A stretch of 64,000 nucleotides of DNA from Kuschelorhynchus macadamiae (taxonomy: Eukaryota; Arthropoda; Insecta; Coleoptera; Curculionidae): NCBI GenBank assembly GCA_030620095.1, contig JAUTXW010001306.1, positions 1,776,001-1,840,000 on the forward strand, written 5' to 3'. Numbering within the stretch: position 1 is the first letter of the stretch; each line of letters opens with the position of its first letter. Below the pieces are notes generated by a model that saw only the letters and a program-made list of their open reading frames with translations, ran no database searches and was not told the origin of the DNA. The position numbers and the translations under genes are program-made. Below, in pieces: positions 59,413-64,000 of the stretch.

Positions 59413-60442
59413 TCAACAAGTAATGCAAGTAGTATACATGGTTTCAATTCTCGCAATAGCATTTCTAACCGCATCTGTTGCATTAAGTCTTTCTACCTCT
59501 TGCCTAATTCTCCTTTTTAAATCTTGAACAGTATTACACCTATTTTTAAAAACCTCGTTTTTTAGGTTGCCCCATAAAAAAATCCAGGGGTGTTAAGTCG
59601 GGGCTCCTCGCTGACGAATCTATAGTCCCGTACCGACCAATCCAAAATGGAAACCGTTGATTCAAACAATTTCTAACAGGCACTACAGTGTGATATGGAG
59701 GACTATCTTGTTAATAAACAAGCCCTTCTTTAATATCGTTCAGCAGATTGTCAATTAACCGAAATATTTCGTTCTCCAACAAATTTAAATACCTCTCACC
59801 ATTCAGAACAAAGTCATAAAATACTGGACCTATTATTCGACCACGGATAATACCACACCACATATAAACACTTCTCCGACCCTGTTTTTTCATTTCATTA
59901 CACGATGTTCATTTGAGTTACACCAGTAATGAGTATTTTTTCGGTTGAACAATGCCGGCCGTATTGAAAATTGCCTCATCGGTAAATAAAATATTTTCAA
60001 AAATGTCAGTTTCCAAATGGTGGTCCATTATGAGAGAACAATAAAAAAGCCCTGTTTAAAAGTCCTGTTGGGATAATTCATGAACTGGTAAAAATTTGAA
60101 CGGATGGTAGTTATTATCAGTTAAAGTCCTTTGAATACTAGTCTTACTAATTCCCGGTAGATCTCGAGATGCTCTTTGCGAAATTTCGTTGTTTTCTCCA
60201 AAATACAGGAGAATTTCTAACTGCTTTTCTTCTGTTAGGACAATTTTTGGGCGCCGTTTTTGTTTATTGATTACCACTCCACGTTCAAGATCACGAACAA
60301 TTCGTGAAAAAATATGTTTCGTGGGAACCCGTCTTTCAGGATACAACAACCAATACTCCCGCAGGGCTAATGCTGGACTCTTATTATTTCTTATGTAATA
60401 TTCATGAAGATTTAAACGCTCTTGGACACTGTATAAAGCCAT
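59413..60442 (-). pseudogene. rosa-2 transposase (DD41D-type), disabled
   Basis: Starts MALYSVQERLNLHEYYIRNN (60442; an upstream in-frame Met at 60469 is also possible). It continues LYPERRVPTKHIFSRIV, RASRDLPGISKTSIQRTL (helix-turn-helix) and HPFKFLPVHEL, with a stop at about 60056. Then ENILFTDEAIFNTAGI (first Asp), NRKNTHYWC in a shifted frame, RRSVYMWCGIIRGRIIGPVFYD, NGERYLNLLENE, a stop, QDSPPYHT (second Asp, one residue shorter than the usual QQDGAPPHY), RFPFWIGRYGTID and SPDLTPLDFF (third Asp). The remainder ends near IETMYTTCITC. Spacing between the last two Asp is about 40 because of the small deletion, against 41 in rosa-1. Confidence 0.82.
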
Positions 60443-60899
60443 TTTTCCTTTAAAAAGAGTTAGAGGCAACTAAATGTCAAATAAAAACTGTATATTTATT
60501 GGTGTCCAGGCAACAATTTTACTAGTTTTGTTTTTCCATGGATATCTTGTAAAATTAAGACGTGTTTAGAAATGCTATTATTGCGAAAATTAAAACCGTA
60601 ACCGTAATATTATACTACTTGTTTTGCCAAAGACGGGGGTTATGTCGAAAATGTTTTGTAATAAATAATTAGTTACTTTCTTTCTTGCGTTACTTGTTGA
60701 TTTAATGTAAAATATAATTATAATGTTAAAAAAAAACTTAGAATAGGATATTATTTAGGTTTAGTTAGATTTTTAACAAAAATACCTGAATTATTATAGA
60801 AAATTGGTCATAACTTCTAAACTACTAATTTTTGGACTATAAACTATATACATGGAATGATAAAGAATTAAATCCTAAACACAATAAAAGTACTAAATA

Positions 60900-61259
60900 C
60901 AGTGTGTTCCATTTAAAAAAATTAAATTTTTGTAGTTACAAAAACATTTTTTTTGATGGTCATTTGTGACCACTCTGTATAATGGATTTTCTCTCTTGAT
61001 AGGTCAGAGTATTAAATATTAACCATTCCCATGGATCCTTAACCAAAATTCACAATTTTAGTCGTCAAGTGTGAAAAAATCACATTTTTCCAAAAACCTG
61101 TTTTTCCGAAAAAAATTAAAAAAGTAATTTTTCTCAAAAACTACTCAAAATTTCGTAATACTCAAAATCAAGCGTAGAATTAGAATTTCAAAAAATATTC
61201 ATACCATTTCACTAAAAAGAAAAAAGTTGGATACTGTCCTGGCACAATGGAACACCCTG
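60900..61259 (-). repeat. rosa-2 right arm module
   Basis: Inverse of 58852-59214. The inner boundary is CAGTGTGTTCCATTT (one change) and the outer boundary is CACAATGGAACACCCTG. Confidence 0.8.
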
Positions 61260-61795
61260 TATACATAAAAATATTATAAATAAAAAATATACTTAGGGTT
61301 AAATACTTTTTGTATTTAATTTTTTTTTCTCAGTGTCTTATTTATTGAGATAAAGTATAGGAGCATCTTAAGTGGACCACCCTGTACCACTACGACCTAT
61401 CGTCAGTACAACAGGATCGGCCACTTACAAAACCTTTCAGATATTCTTAATAATTTTACAGGAAAAACACATTTATATATTAGAAACTCTACGCTTTTTA
61501 AATGAAAATTAAAAGCAGTCCAATTAGATCTAAAAAATTAGTCAGTTTCGATGTAAAATCCCTATATACGAATGTGGTCATTAATTGTAAATAGTTTAGC
61601 TGCATCATACGTGGAGACCGATCATTAGACTGGATCACGGTTCGGTGAACACAAGTCGACTATAAATAGCCGGCCTAGATCTCTTCGAGCTCATTCAGTG
61701 TTTCGATGTCGTGAAGTAAAGATCCCTGAAGATGCCCGTGCAATTGAAGGCAAAACGTCAACAATCAAATTCTAAGATCCAAGATTTCTTAAAAA

Positions 61796-62796
61796 AAAAC
61801 GGATATTTAAATCACTTATTATTTTAGTCGACTGTTAAATCGTTTAATGATACCAGAAAGAGCTAGCCCTTGAGAATTTTAAGTAAGTAATAAAGTTTCA
61901 ACATAGTATTTTATTTAAAAAAGTAACCAACTTGTAACGCTTTTTATTTGTGAAGAATGCCGAAGATATTCCAGACACGTAGAAAAATTTTACGGGTATA
62001 ACTTTTCATGCCGCAACGGGTCCGCAAACTTATATTTTTCTCAGTTTTAGCGAAGTAGAAAATGAGAATAGAAATATATGTATCTGGAGATAGAAACAAA
62101 GAAATCAAATAATTAAAATCACTTTCCAACTTATCTATTGATTTACTTGCTAGTAGAGCAATTAAAGACCCGATTTGGACGAAGTGTCGACATGCATTTT
62201 TGGGCACATTTTCCGCTATACAGCTATTACATGAGGGATAATTTGACGAAAATGGTGATAAAAATGTTAACAAAATTAGGTCTAAAAATCGCAAAGCTTA
62301 ATTGAAATTTAAAATAAATCTTAATTTTTGCAAAAATTTGCTTAAAATATGCCTTTTTTCTGAAATGTTTCTGAAAAAACTCCCCTGCACCCAAATTGTT
62401 TCTATTTCATTTCGATAAGTTTATTGTGTTCTTGTTTTGTGTCCATGGTCGCAAAACGGACACACTTTAATCTAAATTGTTACCAGACCAAATCCCAATA
62501 GATCACAAATATAATATTTCAACTGGAAACATTCCGACTAATAAACGGACATAAAATTAGTTAACTGTTTTACTGATTTTGAAGGTGCCTGCAGTTGTTA
62601 AATTACCTATAATAATATTGTAACTATCAGTGGCCTTCGTTTATAATGCGTATTTAATTTTCTGGTGATAGTGGACAAACTACATGTAAATCAATTATAA
62701 TTAAAAAACTGGGACTTGCGTTTGTAAATAACGCACTAAAAAGTACAAAATAATATAATTTACCTAAAATATTTTGTTACGATATAATATTCTATC
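61796..62796. other. No gene recognised
   Basis: A 116-codon minus-strand frame (62294-61944) is the longest here. It starts MRFLDLILLTFLSPFSSNYP, is hydrophobic and low in complexity, and matches nothing I know. Confidence 0.4.
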
Positions 62797-62930
62797 CTTG
62801 AAATTCAATGACTGCCAAAAACCGAGAAGCGTTTGGTCAAAATTTATTTAAAGAACATGCTTCTCAAAGAAACGTAACCAAAAAACACACCACGCTTTTT
62901 GTCATAGTCATTGAATTTTAAGGGTTGTGT
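62797..62930. repeat. Short hairpin element
   Basis: CCTTGAAATTCAATGACTGCC at the left faces GTCATTGAATTTTAAGG at the right, with related sequences (ACCGAGAAGCGT / CACGCTTTTTGTC) further in. About 130 bp; a small MITE or RNA hairpin. Confidence 0.6.
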
Positions 62931-63529
62931 GCTCTATAGTACACAAATATGTTATTTCAATGTGACATAATAGCCACGCTGGCACATTTTAATAAACAAG
63001 TTTTCAGACCATTATACCACTACTGGCTTAACTACATTGGAATGATATTTGAGTGTTTCAAGTAATGTTCTACTGTCCCTGGGCAAAAATTATTAGTAGG
63101 TTGTAATATGCCTAATCTCTCATTTGGTGCATGATGTGTGTGTAACAGTAAGTTTGTTTCCCCATCACTGTAAACATCACAATGAACTTTCTCATCATCA
63201 TAATTGTACTTTCCTGATCACCCACTACAGAGGTATTATTTTCCTGGTTTTACAAAGCTATCATCTGCCGTAAGATCGGCGACACCTGTTTTTTTGTTTT
63301 TCTCATGAATTTATCCAGTTTTCTTTGGGCTTTCTGCACTTAATTTGATAAAGCTGTTTGGTTATATTTTAAACCAGGTCTACAACTTTAACTTTTGGAG
63401 ATATCTAAAAATATTATATACAACATTATTATGATTTTCTCTGATCTGTCAGGATTTGCTAAAAGGCATGAACAATTGACAATTGGAAAGTAAAAAAACT
63501 AGCATCGACTTTGTTTTTGAAAATGGACC

Positions 63530-63720
63530 TCTGTGATTATAAAGATATCAAGTTTGAAATATTTATCTTTAAAGACAACCGAGGGAATTGACGACCATAA
63601 GGGGCAATGTGTTAGAAAGAGGGAGAACATACTTATACGCAAAGTCGATAGAAAAGAACACACTGTCTCTTATGGCAAAATTCTTGTCATTTCTCTCTTC
63701 AGGTACACCAAAATTAGCAA
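63530..63720. repeat. Fragment of the shared MITE core
   Basis: Contains ATCTTTAAAGACAACCGAG, GGCAATGTGTTAGAAAGAGG and a mirrored CTCTTATGGCAAAATTCTTG, matching the core of 52389-52676. The arms are absent. The rest of the window to 64000 shows nothing recognisable. Confidence 0.6.
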
Positions 63721-64000
63721 CGAGGCTTGAAATCAGTTCATTTAAAACATTGGACAAAATCACCTTCCAGCAAGTAGGAAAGATTTACCAACAACAGAAG
63801 AATTTCGAAACTCTGCGCAGCAAACACTAGCCAGAACAGCCACTTTCGAAACTAGGGAAAGGTACCGTTACGTCCCATCGTCCGAGCAATAGATTCGCCG
63901 TCTTAGGAAACAAGTAAATATTTAGTCAATATCTTAAACCCTTTCACAGGACGATCTAAATCTTACATCAAAAATCCTAAACATTTCGAAAAAAAGCTTA

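Larger units (their letters stand above)
58726..61384 (-). mobile_element. Tc1/mariner rosa-type element with composite arms (rosa-2)
   Basis: 2659 bp flanked by TA (58724-58725, 61385-61386), starting CAGGGTGGTCCACTTAAGATG and ending with its inverse. Inverted similarity extends about 700 bp from each end. Each side contains a module bounded by CAGGGTGTTCCA...TGGAACACCCTG (58852-59214, 363 bp; 60900-61259, 360 bp). The transposase is encoded on the minus strand between the arms. It is inserted in the Penelope reverse-transcriptase frame. Confidence 0.9.
57860..61795 (+). pseudogene. Penelope-like element, deleted and split by rosa-2
   Basis: The left part (58020-58723) encodes the N-terminal half of a Penelope reverse transcriptase (VKLPLNTVTNLSSKAVIGVEQ, QNFAITPREISVE, IIRNETANII, then GLPKIHTVN). 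The right part (61387-61565) resumes with VPLRPIVSTTGSATYKTF and LVSFDVKSLYTNV. Removing the rosa-2 insertion and one TA rejoins these pieces in frame at a point where Penelope proteins read GLPKIHK-xVPLRPI. After SLYTNV the rest of the RT and the GIY-YIG nuclease are deleted. The two termini carry inverted copies of the typical Penelope end motif (CTGAAGATGCC and GTGCAATTGAAGG at 61720-61750; inverse at 57930-57960). A stop in place of Tyr/His precedes GLPKIH. Confidence 0.8.

Overview
This is a AT-rich eukaryotic (nuclear) window, almost certainly from an insect and plausibly a beetle. It has spliced genes with GT..AG introns, long (AT)n tracts, and a dense layer of insect-type transposons: PIF/Harbinger, Transib, Tc1/mariner of the DD41D 'rosa' type, hAT, Ty3/Gypsy, Penelope and LINE. 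I see no bacterial features. The only sequence that looks like an ordinary host gene is the first coding exon of a peptide G-protein-coupled receptor (7725-7919, sulfakinin/CCK-receptor-like). Its later exons are not visible here.

Layout, left to right. 1-2532: mostly featureless, with a decayed hAT fragment. 2533-7034: a complete-ended Harbinger element (22-bp inverted ends, TAA duplication) carrying a broken transposase and an opposite-strand MADF-type DNA-binding protein. Their exons lie inside each other's introns, and two fold-back MITEs have inserted in the introns. 7725-7919: the receptor exon. 8821-10705: a dead Transib transposase. 10930-11590: a two-unit tandem repeat. 11955-18079: a fold-back element split by an (AT)n tract and by a complete Transib element (13621-17454). 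That element has CGACG duplications, ends that read as heptamer / 23-bp spacer / nonamer, and a nearly intact RAG1-like transposase. 18680-24429: three Tc1/mariner or MITE units and two tRNA-like segments. 24969-26734: a hAT element with an 8-bp duplication. 28860-30640: LINE relics. 31176-37328: a young, reverse-oriented Gypsy retrotransposon with intact gag, intact pol and a small extra membrane-protein ORF. 38067-47814: a 9.7-kb near-perfect palindrome centred on an ~0.8-kb (AT)n tract. 47995-49100: a non-autonomous hAT. 52205-52858: a composite palindromic MITE. 53209-55145: a third, reverse-strand Transib relic. 57860-61795: a Penelope-like element whose reverse-transcriptase frame is cut at a TA by a 2.66-kb rosa-type element. 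62797 to the end: small hairpins and MITE debris.

The most noteworthy signals are: (1) the Transib element whose two ends both have 23-RSS geometry and whose protein keeps the RAG1-type D-D-E and zinc-site pattern; (2) the giant palindrome; (3) the repeated 'composite' design in which a core is flanked by two inverted modules, each bounded by CAGGGTG...CACCCTG; (4) the interleaved antisense gene pair of the Harbinger element; and (5) the myristoylation-plus-membrane ORF ahead of Gypsy gag. All statements of homology come from recognising motifs by eye. No database search was possible.
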